A DNA stretch of 64,000 bases from Bacteroidales bacterium (GTDB lineage Bacteria > Bacteroidota > Bacteroidia > Bacteroidales > F082), in NCBI GenBank assembly GCA_017531225.1, contig JAFXLL010000001.1, forward strand, positions 124,001 through 188,000, given 5' to 3'. A program made the position numbers and the translations under genes. The notes beneath the pieces were generated by a model, which was not told where the DNA came from, did no database searches, and saw only the letters and a list, made by a program, of their open reading frames with translations. This document shows, in pieces, positions 35,598-48,500 of the stretch; the stretch's first letter is position 1; each line of letters begins with the position of its first letter.

Positions 35598-38135
35598 TTA
35601 TCGGCAAACCTTTTTGGTGACAAGGCCTTTATCCGTCAGAATGTTGACGATATAGACCCCGTTGGAGCATTGCTCGAGAATCGAAGCGGAGTTGTCAGTT
35701 GTAGTTTCAGCGTCGTAAACTACCTGTCCAAGGGTATTGACGATGGTGATGTGTTTGATGCTGTTGGCTTCGGTGGTTTCTTCTACTCCGACAGTGGCTT
35801 TGTCAATGCAATCCGACCAATAGATGGTGTTGCCTCCGTCGATGCTTACGCCGTATTTGTATTGGCCGATGGGCAATGAAACCCAGCCGTTATCAACGTA
35901 TTCGGCGTTCACCACTGCTGAAGCAATCAAGGTCTCATTGCTGCCGTCGCAATTGGCACGGTAGATGTCGTAGGCGTTGCCCACTGTGACATCGTCCACG
36001 TAGAAGGCATTCTCGTAATCGCCTTCGGTGAGTTGGTTGCCATATTTCCATTCCAAGAGGTGGTTGCCAGGGCTTAGTGCCACCGAGAACTTGGTCCACG
36101 GCACCTTATCTTTCAAGGTCTCGCCGTGCTGTACATTGTCGATGAAGAAGCCACCGCCGTTGAGCGGGAAGCAGTCGACCTTAGCCCAGTAGTTGACCAC
36201 GCAAGTGACTGGAACGTTTACGCCCAAGGTGAGCTTGCTAATGGAGAACATGGTCTTGTTGGTAGACCTTACACAATAGGTGCCACTATGAGGCTCTTGT
36301 GTGGTCACCTCCCATGGATAGGTGCCGTCGTTGATCCACATGTTCTGATACAAGTCACCTGACTCGAAGCCGTCGAAGATGCAGTCGGGCATGTCCCAAC
36401 TCAATGCTACCCTTATGTTGTTGATCACTTCTGCTTGAATGTCGACCAGTCGTTCAATGAAGACATAATTCGATGGCAGAGTGGTCATGTCGTTATTCAG
36501 ATGGGCCTTTACATAGTAGGTATAGTTGCCGGCGTAGCTCAAGTGGTCGGTATAGGTCGTTGTGGTTAAGTTGTTTGCGATGCGCAAACCGTCGCGATAG
36601 ACTTCGTAGTAGGCGGCATCGGCAGCTGCATTCCAGTTCAGGTCCACATAGCTACCGTCGAAGTTAGCGGTGAGGTTGGTCGGACCGTGGTGGAATAAAG
36701 CGTTGATGGCAGCAAGGGCGTCGATACGGCCTGAGCCGGTAATGTTGTTTTTCACGGTATTTCCTACGTTGGTGGCGGTCAGTTCGATGATGGAATCGAG
36801 GTTGGCGGGTGTTAGTTCAGGATCGGCTTGGAGCAGTAGAGCCAAGACAGCTGAAACGCAGGGTGTTGCCATGGAGGTGCCATCGTATGCCACATAACCT
36901 GTTCCAGTCTGGTAGTTCAACGAGGTGACGTTTTTGCCAGGTGCTGAGATGTCGGGACGGATCAAGCCTGGCTGTGTGGCATCGCCGTTCTGATAGGGAT
37001 AGTCGTTGTAATCGCCGATATTGGCTCCATAAGCCCAGGTCACAGGGCCTACTGAAGAGAAGCTGCAATGAGAGTCGTTGGCATCGGTGGCGCCAACGCA
37101 GATCACGGCGGTGGTGCCGCCTGAAATCAAGTTGACTTGGTCGGGGTGCAGCCATGGTGGAGGGCAGTTGCCGGGGCATTCCACATTGTTAGGTATAGGA
37201 TAGGCATATTGTGACTCGCCGTCGTTGCCTGCCGCCACTGAAGCCACAACGCCAGCCTCTTTCACCGTGGAAAACAAGTCGCGGTAGAAAGCAACGCTTC
37301 CCACTTCGGCATCACCGAGTGACAGATTGATGATATTGGCGCCATGATCCATGGCAAACTCAATGCCTGAAACGACTTGTTCGTCGCTGCCATAGCCAGA
37401 TTCGTCCAATACTCTGACAGCCATGATCTTTGCTCCGGGAGCAATGCCAGTTTGGGTTCCGGCGTTGCCTTGTCCTGCAATGATGCCGGCCACGTGGGTG
37501 CCGTGGCAGTGTTCATCCATCGGGTTGTTGTCGTTATTGACGCAGTCGTATCCGTGATAGGGGAACTCGCTGCCTCCATCCCACATGCTGCCTGCAATGT
37601 CGACGTGGGTGTAATCGACACCAGAGTCGACGACAGCTACGATGACGCCGTTGCCATTATAGCCTGTTGAGCCGTTATAGTTCCACACGGCGGGTGCGTT
37701 AACCTTGTCCACATGCCATGCGATGTCTTTCGAATCGACGGGTTTGGCCTCGCTCTTCTCGGGAAGCATACGGTGACGCTCGTCATGGTAGACGTATGCC
37801 ACGTCGCGGCGAGCATCAAGCTGCTTGATGGCTTCGTCGGTTGCCATGCAGGCAAAGCCGTTGAAAGCCCAGAAGGGCTTAACGGCCTGCACCTCGTCGC
37901 CGAGGTTGCCGACGAAATCAAGCACTTCGGCCTGAGAGGCCTGGCAAAATGCTTTATGGTCGTTGATGACGAACTCGCGGCGCTGGGCCTTATTCATAAA
38001 CTGTGTCTTGTGGTTCAGTTCGATATTGTCGTACTGTTTTTCCATTACCACAATGACGTGACGGAGTTCTTTGTTCTGTGCGAATGATGCGCTAAAGCAT
38101 AGCGCTAAAAGCAAAAGAGTGACTGTTTTTCTCAT
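35598..38135 (-). CDS. Secreted subtilisin-like S8 serine peptidase with T9SS C-terminal domain
   Basis: An 845-residue secreted protease. The signal peptide (about 1-19, FSASFAQ) is followed by an I9-like propeptide (about 23-120) and the S8 domain with Asp170 (VAVVDSGVD), His211 (HGTHVAG), oxyanion Asn304 (AAGND) and Ser421 (DGTSMATP). Next come a fibronectin III-like domain (about 490-580), a beta-sandwich that may bind ligand (about 590-730) and a C-terminal T9SS type A sorting domain (about 775-845: NTLGQVVYDAE ... GVYIVNILTDKG). The cell must therefore have a type IX system that exports it and attaches or releases it at the surface. The ATG at 38135 gives the signal peptide. Promoter box TATTTTTG at 38160-38167. 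Confidence 0.93.
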   Translation of the reverse strand: MRKTVTLLLLALCFSASFAQNKELRHVIVVMEKQYDNIELNHKTQFMNKAQRREFVINDHKAFCQASQAEVLDFVGNLGDEVQAVKPFWAFNGFACMATDEAIKQLDARRDVAYVYHDERHRMLPEKSEAKPVDSKDIAWHVDKVNAPAVWNYNGSTGYNGNGVIVAVVDSGVDYTHVDIAGSMWDGGSEFPYHGYDCVNNDNNPMDEHCHGTHVAGIIAGQGNAGTQTGIAPGAKIMAVRVLDESGYGSDEQVVSGIEFAMDHGANIINLSLGDAEVGSVAFYRDLFSTVKEAGVVASVAAGNDGESQYAYPIPNNVECPGNCPPPWLHPDQVNLISGGTTAVICVGATDANDSHCSFSSVGPVTWAYGANIGDYNDYPYQNGDATQPGLIRPDISAPGKNVTSLNYQTGTGYVAYDGTSMATPCVSAVLALLLQADPELTPANLDSIIELTATNVGNTVKNNITGSGRIDALAAINALFHHGPTNLTANFDGSYVDLNWNAAADAAYYEVYRDGLRIANNLTTTTYTDHLSYAGNYTYYVKAHLNNDMTTLPSNYVFIERLVDIQAEVINNIRVALSWDMPDCIFDGFESGDLYQNMWINDGTYPWEVTTQEPHSGTYCVRSTNKTMFSISKLTLGVNVPVTCVVNYWAKVDCFPLNGGGFFIDNVQHGETLKDKVPWTKFSVALSPGNHLLEWKYGNQLTEGDYENAFYVDDVTVGNAYDIYRANCDGSNETLIASAVVNAEYVDNGWVSLPIGQYKYGVSIDGGNTIYWSDCIDKATVGVEETTEANSIKHITIVNTLGQVVYDAETTTDNSASILEQCSNGVYIVNILTDKGLVTKKVCR

Positions 38136-38159
38136 AGTACAAGGTGTTTTTTTACTGTG

Positions 38160-38167
38160 CAAAAATA
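38160..38167 (-). promoter_or_regulatory. -7 box for the subtilase gene
   Basis: TATTTTTG on the minus strand, 24 bases before the ATG at 38135. It is divergent from the rnpB promoter. Confidence 0.55.
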
Positions 38168-38171
38168 CAAA

Positions 38172-38203
38172 TCTTTCTTCTTACTTCTTTCTTCCGACTT
38201 CTA
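38172..38203. repeat. Pyrimidine copy of the AGAAGTC tract
   Basis: The reverse complement of 38182-38202 matches 34705-34725 at 20 of 21 positions. It lies between the subtilase and rnpB promoters. Confidence 0.6.
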
Positions 38204-38212
38204 AAAAAATCC

Positions 38213-38220
38213 TATCTTTG
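38213..38220 (+). promoter_or_regulatory. -7 box of rnpB
   Basis: TATCTTTG followed by 4 bases (CCGC) and then the first base of RNase P helix P1 at 38225. This fixes the box-to-start distance for this genome. Confidence 0.75.
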
Positions 38221-38224
38221 CCGC

Positions 38225-38596
38225 GGCGATGAGAGATGACTGTCGCGGGTCGGGAAAGCCGACGCGAGGAAAGTCGGGACAGCGCAGAGCACCGTACTTC
38301 CCAACAGGAAGGTATCCGAAAGGGTAACAGCAAGTGCCACAGAAAATTACCGCCTCGAAAGAGGTAAGGGTGAAAACGTGAGGCAAGAGCTCACGCGGCG
38401 GGTGGCGACATACCGCCGGGGTAAACCTTACGGGCTGCAAGTCCAAGTATAGAGGCAAGGGCTTCTTCGGAAGCCGAACGGGCTGCTCGTCCGTCGCCTC
38501 AGGGTAGGGCGCTTGAGCCTGCGGGCGACCGCAGGTCTAGAGAAATGACAGTCGCCCCGCAAGGGGAACAGAATCCCGCTTATATCTCTCATCGCC
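38225..38596 (+). ncRNA. rnpB: RNase P RNA, bacterial class A
   Basis: The catalytic RNA that matures tRNA 5' ends, 372 nt. Helix P1 is a perfect 13-bp pairing of 38225-38237 (GGCGATGAGAGAT) with 38584-38596. Conserved core elements are present in order: GAGGAAAGTCGGGAC near the 5' end, ACAGAAA, GGTAAGGGTGAAAACGTGAG, AGAGCTCACG, GGTAAACCTTACGGG and, at the 3' end, ACAGAATCCCGCTTAT. T-rich sequence follows the 3' end. Its substrates include the two tRNAs in this window. Confidence 0.96.
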
Positions 38597-38634
38597 TTTT
38601 ATAATAAATAATGTGTTTGTGCGTTATTTTTCAG

Positions 38635-38642
38635 TAATTTTG
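38635..38642 (+). promoter_or_regulatory. -7 box for the TPR gene (leaderless)
   Basis: TAATTTTG followed by exactly 4 bases and the ATG at 38647. A TTTG at 38616-38619 is spaced only 15 bases, shorter than usual for a -33 element. Confidence 0.55.
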
Positions 38643-38646
38643 AGCC

Positions 38647-41600
38647 ATGAGAAACCATTTCACCATAATCGCCTTAACGCTGTTGCTTTGTCTGACCACC
38701 TCGGCGGTCAAAGCCCAGAAAAACATCACGCATTACGAACCTCAGTTGCTCTACGAACAAGGCCTTACGCTCTTCCAACATGGGGAGTACGGTGCCGCCT
38801 TGGAGACGTTCTCAAAATATCTGAACGCCGTTGAGGATAGGAAAGCCCAGAAAGCCGTCGATGCCCAGTATTACATCGCCGTCAGCGCCCTTTATACCGG
38901 ACAAAGCGACGCTGAGTCGAAGATAACGGCTTTCGTGAACGACAATCCGGGCAGCACCTGGTCAAGTCATGCCAACTTCTTATATGCCAACGTGCTGTTT
39001 GGAAAAAAGAAGTATGCCGAGGCCTTGGCTGTGTATGAGAAAGTGCCATCGGAATCGCTCTCTCAAGATGAAGCGCAACAGAAGCAGTTCAACATGGCTT
39101 ACACCTATTATCAGTTAGGTTCCACTGACAAGGCTTTGCCTTTCTTCCAAGGATTGGCGGTGAATGAAGGAAAGTATCAACAAGATGCGCAGTATTACTA
39201 CGCTCATATCCAATATCTTAAAGATAATAATCAAGAGGCGCTACGCTATTTTGGCCCCTTGCGTTCACACCCCGAGTACGGCAAGACCGCTACGGCCTGT
39301 GTCATGCAAATCAACTACAGGCATGGTAACTATGAGGCAGTGCTGCAAAATTGTTCCGAGGCGGTTCGCAATGCCGACAAAAACCGTCAAGGTGACATGG
39401 CTCTCATGGTCGCCGACGCTTATTTCCAGCAGAAAAACTATGAAAAGGCGCTTGCCTATTACTCATATTACAGCCGTAATAGGTTTAACAAGGCAATGAG
39501 CCGTGTGGCCTATTACCAGATGGGTGTCTGCCAAATGAAAACAGGCAACCTCAAAGACGCCATCGCTGACCTGCAGAAGGCCGCCAGCGATCGCGACACT
39601 ATAGGTCAATACGCTTCTTATTATTTGGCTTCGTGCTATGCCGATACCGATCAGCCCAAGTTTGCCCGCAACGCTTTCTTTACCGCTTATTCAGCGGGAT
39701 TCGACCGAGCTATCAGCGAGGATGCCCTGTTCAATTACGCCCATCTGAGCTTGATTCCCGGCACCGACCCGTTTGGCGAAGCCGTGTCGCACCTGGATGC
39801 TTTCGTAGCGGAGAATCCTCAATCGGAGCGTCGTGCCGAAGCGGAGGAGCTGGCTATTTACCTGCTTCTCAATACAAAGAACAACGACGAGGCATTAGCT
39901 CGATTGGAGAAAATGCGTAAGAAGAGTCCTGAACTGACAGCCACTTACGATGAGTTGCTTTACGCTACAGGCGTAGATCATTTTCAAAACCATCGTTACG
40001 ACAAGGCCCAGTCATGCTTCTCGAAGATTATCAATAGCAATCCTAACGGCAAAAGGAAGTCCGAAGCCGCTTTCTGGTTGGCTGAATCGGCATACGCTGC
40101 TGGTGATTTCGCCACTGCAGAGCGCTATTTCAAAATGGCTAAAAATGCTTCCGATCGCACCTTGGCCGCCAAGGCCGATTATGGATTGGGTTATATTTAT
40201 TACCAAAAGCCCAACTACGATGAAGCCATCAGATGTTTTAGAAGTTTTGTGCAACGCTGTGACGATCGTGACAAGGACCTGAAGAGCGACGCCTACATCC
40301 GTCTGGGTGACTGCTTCTTTGTGGATCGCAGCTACGACCAAGCTATCAACTATTACGACTTGGCTACCCGCATCGGCAAGCGCAACGCAGACTACGCCAT
40401 TTACCAGCAGGGCCTTTGCTATGGCGCCAAGGGCAACGCCAACCAAAAGATCAACATGCTGGACGAGATGCTGAGAACATATCCCAGCACCAATTACTAC
40501 GACAAGGCGCTGTTTGAGATCGGCAACACGCATCTGGTGTATGGCGACAAACGCGCTGCCATTACCGCTTTCAACCGGTTGATCAAGGAAAGACCACGTT
40601 CGTCTTACACCCGTCAGGCACTGATGAAGGTGGGTATGATCTATTATAACAACAACCAATACGACCAAGCCTTGACCAACCTCAAGACCTTGGTGCAGAC
40701 CTATCCCAATACTGACGAGTCACGCGAGGCGCAGACTATCATCCGCAACATCTACATGGAGCAGAACAACCTGAACGAATACTTCAGCTATGTGGAATCC
40801 AACGGGTTGGGACAGGTGCAAGTGACGCAGCAGGATTCGCTGGCATTCGCCAATGCCGAGAACTTCATCCTTGACCGTCGCTATCAAGAGGCGGAGACGG
40901 CCCTGAACTACTATTTCGAGCATTTCCCGAAGGGAGCCTACGCGCTGAAAGCACACTATTACGCAGTGGAATGCGCTGAGAAAGTGGGCACAGACGAAGA
41001 AGTGAAGTCCCATTTGACATATATCGTGAGCCAACCAGACAATGATTACACCGATAACGCCTTGATGAAATTAGCTCGTATGGAATACGAACAGGCCAAT
41101 TACGAAAAGGCAGGACAGTACTACACTCGATTGGCTAACATTACCGAAGAGCCTTTGCTCAGGCTTGAGGCTCTCGAAGGCAGCATGAAGAGCTGTTACT
41201 TTATGGAGAACTACAACCAAGCCATCGAGATGGGTGAGAACCTGAGCCGTTCCAAGGACCTGACCGCCGATCAGACCAACCAAGTCAACCATATCGTGGG
41301 TAAATCGTACGTTATGAAAGGCAACTACAGCGCTGCCATCCCATGGCTCGACCGTAGCGCACAGGCTGATCCCTCGGTATATGGCGCCGAGAGTGCCTAT
41401 TATGCGGCTTTCGCCTCCTTTAAGCTGAATAACCTTGACGAAGCCGAGAACCGAGTGTTTGACATCTCTGATCACTTTGGATCGCATGAATATTGGGTGG
41501 CCAAGTCGTTCATCCTGCTCGCCGACGTCTATGTCGCCAAGGATAACCTCTTCCAAGCCCGTGAAACCCTTAGGAGCATCGTTGACAACTGCTCCATCGT

Positions 41601-41652
41601 GGCACTACGTAATGAAGCCCAAAACCGTTTACAACAAATTCAAGAAAAATGA
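38647..41652 (+). CDS. Large periplasmic tetratricopeptide-repeat protein
   Basis: A 1001-residue protein with a signal peptide (cleavage near VKAQ-KN) and TPR-type helical repeats through its whole length (for example AALETFSKYLNAVEDRK, DEAIRCFRSFVQRCDD, QALTNLKTLVQTYPNTDES). There is no catalytic domain. Such proteins scaffold envelope assemblies. Its stop overlaps the start of a TonB-receptor-like barrel gene by 4 bases, so the pair is co-translated and probably works as a periplasmic/outer-membrane unit. The promoter suggests a leaderless mRNA. Confidence 0.85.
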   Translation: MRNHFTIIALTLLLCLTTSAVKAQKNITHYEPQLLYEQGLTLFQHGEYGAALETFSKYLNAVEDRKAQKAVDAQYYIAVSALYTGQSDAESKITAFVNDNPGSTWSSHANFLYANVLFGKKKYAEALAVYEKVPSESLSQDEAQQKQFNMAYTYYQLGSTDKALPFFQGLAVNEGKYQQDAQYYYAHIQYLKDNNQEALRYFGPLRSHPEYGKTATACVMQINYRHGNYEAVLQNCSEAVRNADKNRQGDMALMVADAYFQQKNYEKALAYYSYYSRNRFNKAMSRVAYYQMGVCQMKTGNLKDAIADLQKAASDRDTIGQYASYYLASCYADTDQPKFARNAFFTAYSAGFDRAISEDALFNYAHLSLIPGTDPFGEAVSHLDAFVAENPQSERRAEAEELAIYLLLNTKNNDEALARLEKMRKKSPELTATYDELLYATGVDHFQNHRYDKAQSCFSKIINSNPNGKRKSEAAFWLAESAYAAGDFATAERYFKMAKNASDRTLAAKADYGLGYIYYQKPNYDEAIRCFRSFVQRCDDRDKDLKSDAYIRLGDCFFVDRSYDQAINYYDLATRIGKRNADYAIYQQGLCYGAKGNANQKINMLDEMLRTYPSTNYYDKALFEIGNTHLVYGDKRAAITAFNRLIKERPRSSYTRQALMKVGMIYYNNNQYDQALTNLKTLVQTYPNTDESREAQTIIRNIYMEQNNLNEYFSYVESNGLGQVQVTQQDSLAFANAENFILDRRYQEAETALNYYFEHFPKGAYALKAHYYAVECAEKVGTDEEVKSHLTYIVSQPDNDYTDNALMKLARMEYEQANYEKAGQYYTRLANITEEPLLRLEALEGSMKSCYFMENYNQAIEMGENLSRSKDLTADQTNQVNHIVGKSYVMKGNYSAAIPWLDRSAQADPSVYGAESAYYAAFASFKLNNLDEAENRVFDISDHFGSHEYWVAKSFILLADVYVAKDNLFQARETLRSIVDNCSIVALRNEAQNRLQQIQEK

Positions 41653-43343
41653 AGATCAAGTATATAGCTTTAGTCGCATCGCTTTTCATGAGTGTTGGCG
41701 CCATTGCCCAACACAATGAGGAAGTTACCATTGAAGGCGCATATCGTCCTAAGGTCAACAAGGTGAATAAGATTGTGCTGAGGCCCGAAACACCAGAACA
41801 GTCATACACCATGCCTGGCAGTGAGGTAAATGTTCTTGACGTGGAGCGCCGTTTTGGTCTTAACATCGAAAAGATCAGCCCTTTAGCTTACAACACCAAG
41901 AAAGGGGCTGGCGACAACCTCGCCAAGAACTTCCTGATGGCAGGTTTCGGCACACGCATCTCGCCCCTGTTCCTCTTCAATCACAACTCAAGCCTTTCCA
42001 AGAGTTTGGACCTGAGTGTTGGCCTCAAACACTTCTCCTCATGGCTCGATATCAAGCAGTATGCACCCTCGGGATTCATGAATAACGCTGTTGAGGTGGG
42101 TCTCGCCAAGCGCGATTTCTATGACATGCAGCTTCGAGGCAAGGTATATTACAAGAACGATGCCTATCACTACTATGGAGTCAAGCTTGATGAAATACCT
42201 GTTGGCGCGTTGGTCGAAAAAGTAGCTCCACAACAGCAATACAATACCATCGGTGCCCGTTTCGATCTGTCATCGACAACTACACGTCTTGGTGAGTTCA
42301 GACATAATGCTGCGCTTGACTACCACTATCTTTTCAGCAAAGTTGGCGCCGGCACTGAGCATTTTGTCAAGGCAAATTACGATCTCGCCTATGCCAATAG
42401 TTGGTGGGGCAAGAAGAGCTATCCCCAGAAAGTTGGTGTGACTGTGGATGCCCAATATGGCCTCAATGGTTTTGTCGAACAGGCTTCGGTCAGTAGGGGA
42501 TTGGTGAGGTTGAATCCCTATTTTGAGATGAGCGACGATTTCTATCGTTTGCATCTCGGCGTGGGCTTCGACGTTCCATCCGACTTCCGTTCCGCTACTG
42601 GAGGTTTCGGGATTTATCCTGATGTGAAGGGCAGCCTTTTTGTGCTGAACAACGCTTTGGAGTTTTATGCTGGCTTGAATGGTGGTCGCAAGTGGAAGTC
42701 GTACAGCGAGTTGATAGGGGAGAATCCGTTTGTTTACACTATCTCTGACATGCAAATCACCATGGTGAAACTAGGATTTGAAGGCGGCATTCGTACCAAT
42801 ATCCTGAATGCCGTTGACCTGCATGTCGGTGTCAGGTATCGTAATACGGCCCGCGACCTGTTTTTCCGTCAGTGCATCAATACTTCGGGAGACGCTCCCT
42901 ACAACTGCTTCGATGTCATCTATGATGATACCAAACAGGTCAGTGTGTTGGGTAACATCCGTTGGCTCATCATGGACAAGCTGACGGTGGATGCCGGTTT
43001 CTCGTACAATAAGTGTGATCCGGCAAATGAGGCCCATGCTTGGTACCGTCCGACTACTGAAGGAGAGTTGAAGGTTAATTATCGGTTGAATGAAAGTCTT
43101 TCGTTTGATGCCTCGTTCCTTTACCAAGGAGGCCTTTGGGCTCATCAAGCGGTGGGGAAGACGTATCAAAGCCTCAAATTGGCCGATGTTTATGACCTTG
43201 GTTTAGGTGCCGAATACAAGATCAAGGACCAGTTCTCAGTGTTCGTTAAAGCTGATAATCTGCTTAATCGGAAATATCAACTCTTTGTAAATTACCCTGT
43301 TAGTGGAATAGAGGCTTTCGCGGGCTTAAAAATGGCCTTTTAA
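41649..43343 (+). CDS. TonB-dependent receptor-like outer-membrane barrel, no plug domain seen
   Basis: A 564-residue protein with a signal peptide (ending GAIAQ) and a short N-terminal region (EEVTIEGAYRPKVNK), followed by many beta strands rich in aromatic residues. The C-terminus ends in Phe with a last strand (GIEAFAGLKMAF) as in outer-membrane barrels, and VFVKADNLLNRKYQLF is typical of the last TonB-receptor strands. The length is short for a receptor and I see no plug-domain motif. Coupled by ATGA overlap to the TPR gene. Ligand unknown. Confidence 0.78.
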   Translation: MKIKYIALVASLFMSVGAIAQHNEEVTIEGAYRPKVNKVNKIVLRPETPEQSYTMPGSEVNVLDVERRFGLNIEKISPLAYNTKKGAGDNLAKNFLMAGFGTRISPLFLFNHNSSLSKSLDLSVGLKHFSSWLDIKQYAPSGFMNNAVEVGLAKRDFYDMQLRGKVYYKNDAYHYYGVKLDEIPVGALVEKVAPQQQYNTIGARFDLSSTTTRLGEFRHNAALDYHYLFSKVGAGTEHFVKANYDLAYANSWWGKKSYPQKVGVTVDAQYGLNGFVEQASVSRGLVRLNPYFEMSDDFYRLHLGVGFDVPSDFRSATGGFGIYPDVKGSLFVLNNALEFYAGLNGGRKWKSYSELIGENPFVYTISDMQITMVKLGFEGGIRTNILNAVDLHVGVRYRNTARDLFFRQCINTSGDAPYNCFDVIYDDTKQVSVLGNIRWLIMDKLTVDAGFSYNKCDPANEAHAWYRPTTEGELKVNYRLNESLSFDASFLYQGGLWAHQAVGKTYQSLKLADVYDLGLGAEYKIKDQFSVFVKADNLLNRKYQLFVNYPVSGIEAFAGLKMAF

Positions 43344-43480
43344 AGGATTTTGTTTTTGTTTTTCCGAGGGCGTTTTTTTATACCGAAATTCGATTTAAGC
43401 CCATTTTTAGGCTTTTAGAGCCACTTTTATCCAAAAACAAATTTTTTGACTTTTTTGGTCTCCTATAGGTAAAAATACCG

Positions 43481-43488
43481 TATCTTTG
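43481..43488 (+). promoter_or_regulatory. -7 box for gyrB
   Basis: TATCTTTG with a TTG at 43455-43457, 23 bases upstream. The ATG follows 33 bases later. The stretch 43344-43480 is otherwise AT-rich and holds a weak stem (43397-43401/43410-43414) that may end the barrel transcript. Confidence 0.65.
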
Positions 43489-43512
43489 CCTTTTTAAAAA
43501 TTTATTTATTAA

Positions 43513-45498
<1,986 letters not shown>

Positions 45499-45515
45499 CC
45501 TAAAACAAAAACAAT

Positions 45516-48500
45516 ATGAAAACAATGAAAATCACTCGCGTTCTGGCACTCCTTTTAGGTGTGCTTTTGGTAGGAACCTTCTCCTCCTGTGACAAAGGGG
45601 GACAGAAGAACGTGCAACAGCAATCCCAGAACTTCTGCCTCGTCGATGTAGATCCTAACTATTCGGCAGAGGAAGTTCAGTTTGACGTGACAGTCTTCTT
45701 CACCCAGCCCGTTGAGGAAGAGGATGCACTGAAAATCTTCAATTCAGCTTTCGTTGAGAAATATGGAGTGACCTCCAGCTATCTCGGCGACAGAAGGTAT
45801 AGTTTCCAGATCAATGGCGTCCAACGTCAGAAGTCTGACAGCTATATCGATTTGGTGCTTGATGGCAAACCGCTGAATTCGAAATCGAAAGTCGAAAGAG
45901 AACTCTTGGTCAGTGCAAAAGACACCTTCAGCGCTGTTGACATCAAGGTTGACAAGGAGAACAGCTCCGCCACTTTGATCTTCTCACAGCCGCTGAAACA
46001 CATCAATCTCGACGGCTTCATCGGAGTCGATCCCCAGATGGGTTACCGTACTGAGATTGTCGGCAACAAGATCGTGATTTATTTCGATAAGTCGAATCTC
46101 TACAGCTATCAGATGGAGGAAATCACCCTCACCATCGGAGCTGGTATCAAGGATGCCGAAGGCAACTCGTTGGGAAAAGAGCAGACCTTTAACTTCGACC
46201 TTACCGACTTGGCTCCGAAAGTGAGATGGACTGAGAAAGGCATGATTGTTCCCGAAGTGAGCGATGCTACCGTGTATTTCGACGCTATCTGCCTGAACTC
46301 AGTGGTGCTCCGTATCGCGCGTGTTTTCGACAATAATATCCTTTCATATTATCAGGATAACGACCTCGAAGATTCATACGACATTCGTAAGTCTGGCCGT
46401 TTGGTGAAAAAGGTCACCATCGCATTGGATAATCCAGATCCCAAACAGTGGAAGACCTTCCCGATTGTGCTCTCTGACTATGTCGATGTGAAGGCTGGTG
46501 ATATGTATCAGCTCATCCTTGACTTCGGTCCCGCCGACTATGCCTTTGCCACTGAGGAGTCGAAGCAACTCACCCTCGAAAACGAAGCTCTTGAAGCCAA
46601 ATATTGGGATGGACAGGCTTATGATTTCAAGAACAGTGATTATGAAGGCGATTGGGATGATCCGCTGACTGCTACCTATTATAATTATGTGCAGATCAGG
46701 AAGAATGTCATGGTCACCGACCTTGCCGTTACTGCCAAGATGGGAGCTGACGATGCCGTTGACGTGTATGTGTTCCAGATCTCTGACGCCAATCCGGTGT
46801 CGGGTGCTGAAGTCAGCGCTTATAACTTCCAACGTCAGGAAATCGCCTCTGCTAAGACCGATGGTCAAGGCCATGCTCACCTGACTTGCGCCAACCGTCC
46901 GGCTTTCGTAGTAGCAAGAGACAAAAAAGGTGGCCAGTCATTGATCAAGACCAGCAATGGCGACGCTTTGTCATATAGCAAGTTTGATGTTGGTGGCGAG
47001 ACCATCGTGAAAGGTGTGGCAGCATTTGCCTATTCAAACCGTGGAGTGTGGCGTCCAGGTGATGAGCTCCAGCTCAACCTCATGCTTTCTGACATGGATG
47101 CCAAGCTTCCTGCCGACTATCCTGTGGTGATGGAGGTCTACGATGCATCAAGCCGTTTGTATGCTCGTCAATCCAACAACAGCCCTGTGGGTGGCATCTA
47201 TACCTTCACCGTGCAGACCAGCCCGAACGACGAGACTGGTCTCTGGAGAGCTACATTCAAGATTGGCAACAGCGTAATCAATAAGTATTTAAGAGTTGAG
47301 ACTGTGAAGCCCAACCGCTTGGAGATCAAGTTTGAGACACCTGATGTCATCAGCCTTACCAACCCACGTAATGTGAAGCTCAACGCCAAATGGCTCAACG
47401 GCCTTACCGCTTCGGGCTTGAAGGCTGAGATCGAAGTCAAGGTACGTCAAGGAAAGACTTCCTTCGAGACCTTCCCGACCTATACTTTCGGCAATGACTC
47501 AGAAGAGTTCTATTCCGATGAGATCTACCTCTTCAGCGGTCCGCTCGACGGCAAAGGTGATGCCTCCGTGAGCTTTGAGCCACTGAAGGATCTTTCTTCA
47601 GAACAGATGATCAATGCCACCTTCATCACCACGGTGTTTGAGGCTGGCGGCGATTTCAGCATCGCTTCGTCAACAGGCAAACTCTCACCCCGCGAAAGAT
47701 ATGTGGGCGTTGAGATGCCTGCCACCGAGTCGAAATACGGCGAGTACTACTTCACCAACCGCAACTGGAAGTTCCCTATCGCTGTGGTTAAGGAAAACGG
47801 CGAACTCGATAAGTCTACCATCGCCCTCGATTACCAGCTCTATAAGCTGGATGGCTACTGGTGGTGGTCAAGCGAGGATGCCTATTCGCTGAAGAAATAT
47901 GTGAGAGGCACCTACAAACGTCCTGAGATGAGCGGAACCATGACTTGCAACAACGGCAAGACCGAGCTGCAGATCAATGTGCCTAACGAAAAGTGGGGAC
48001 TGTATCTGCTCGTTATCGATGACAAGCAAGGTGGTAACACTTTCGCCAAGGTGATTCGCTTCGATTGGGATTATGCTACTATCCATTCCACTGGCGATTC
48101 TGAAGGTCCTGCACAGTTGGCGTTGAGCAATGGCAAAGGCACCTATAAGGTTGGAGAAAACATCGTGGTCAACTTCCCAGCCAACGAAAAGGCCAAGGCA
48201 CTGGTGACCATTGAATCCAACGACAGGGTCATCAAGACCATGGTGATTGACAAGTTGGGTACCGAAGGCGCTGTGGAATTCAAAGCCACCGAGGAGATGA
48301 TTCCGAACGTTTACGTCTACGTCTCCCTGATTCAGCCTCGTGATGCAGGCAACGATATGCCGCTGCGTATGTACGGCGTGGTACCTGTGAGGGTAGAGGA
48401 CGGCAGCTTGCAACTGAAGCCTGTGCTTGGTGTTCCGGAAACCTCCAATACAAACAAGAAGGTCCAAGTTAAGGTGAAGGAAGAGAACGCTAAAGCGATG

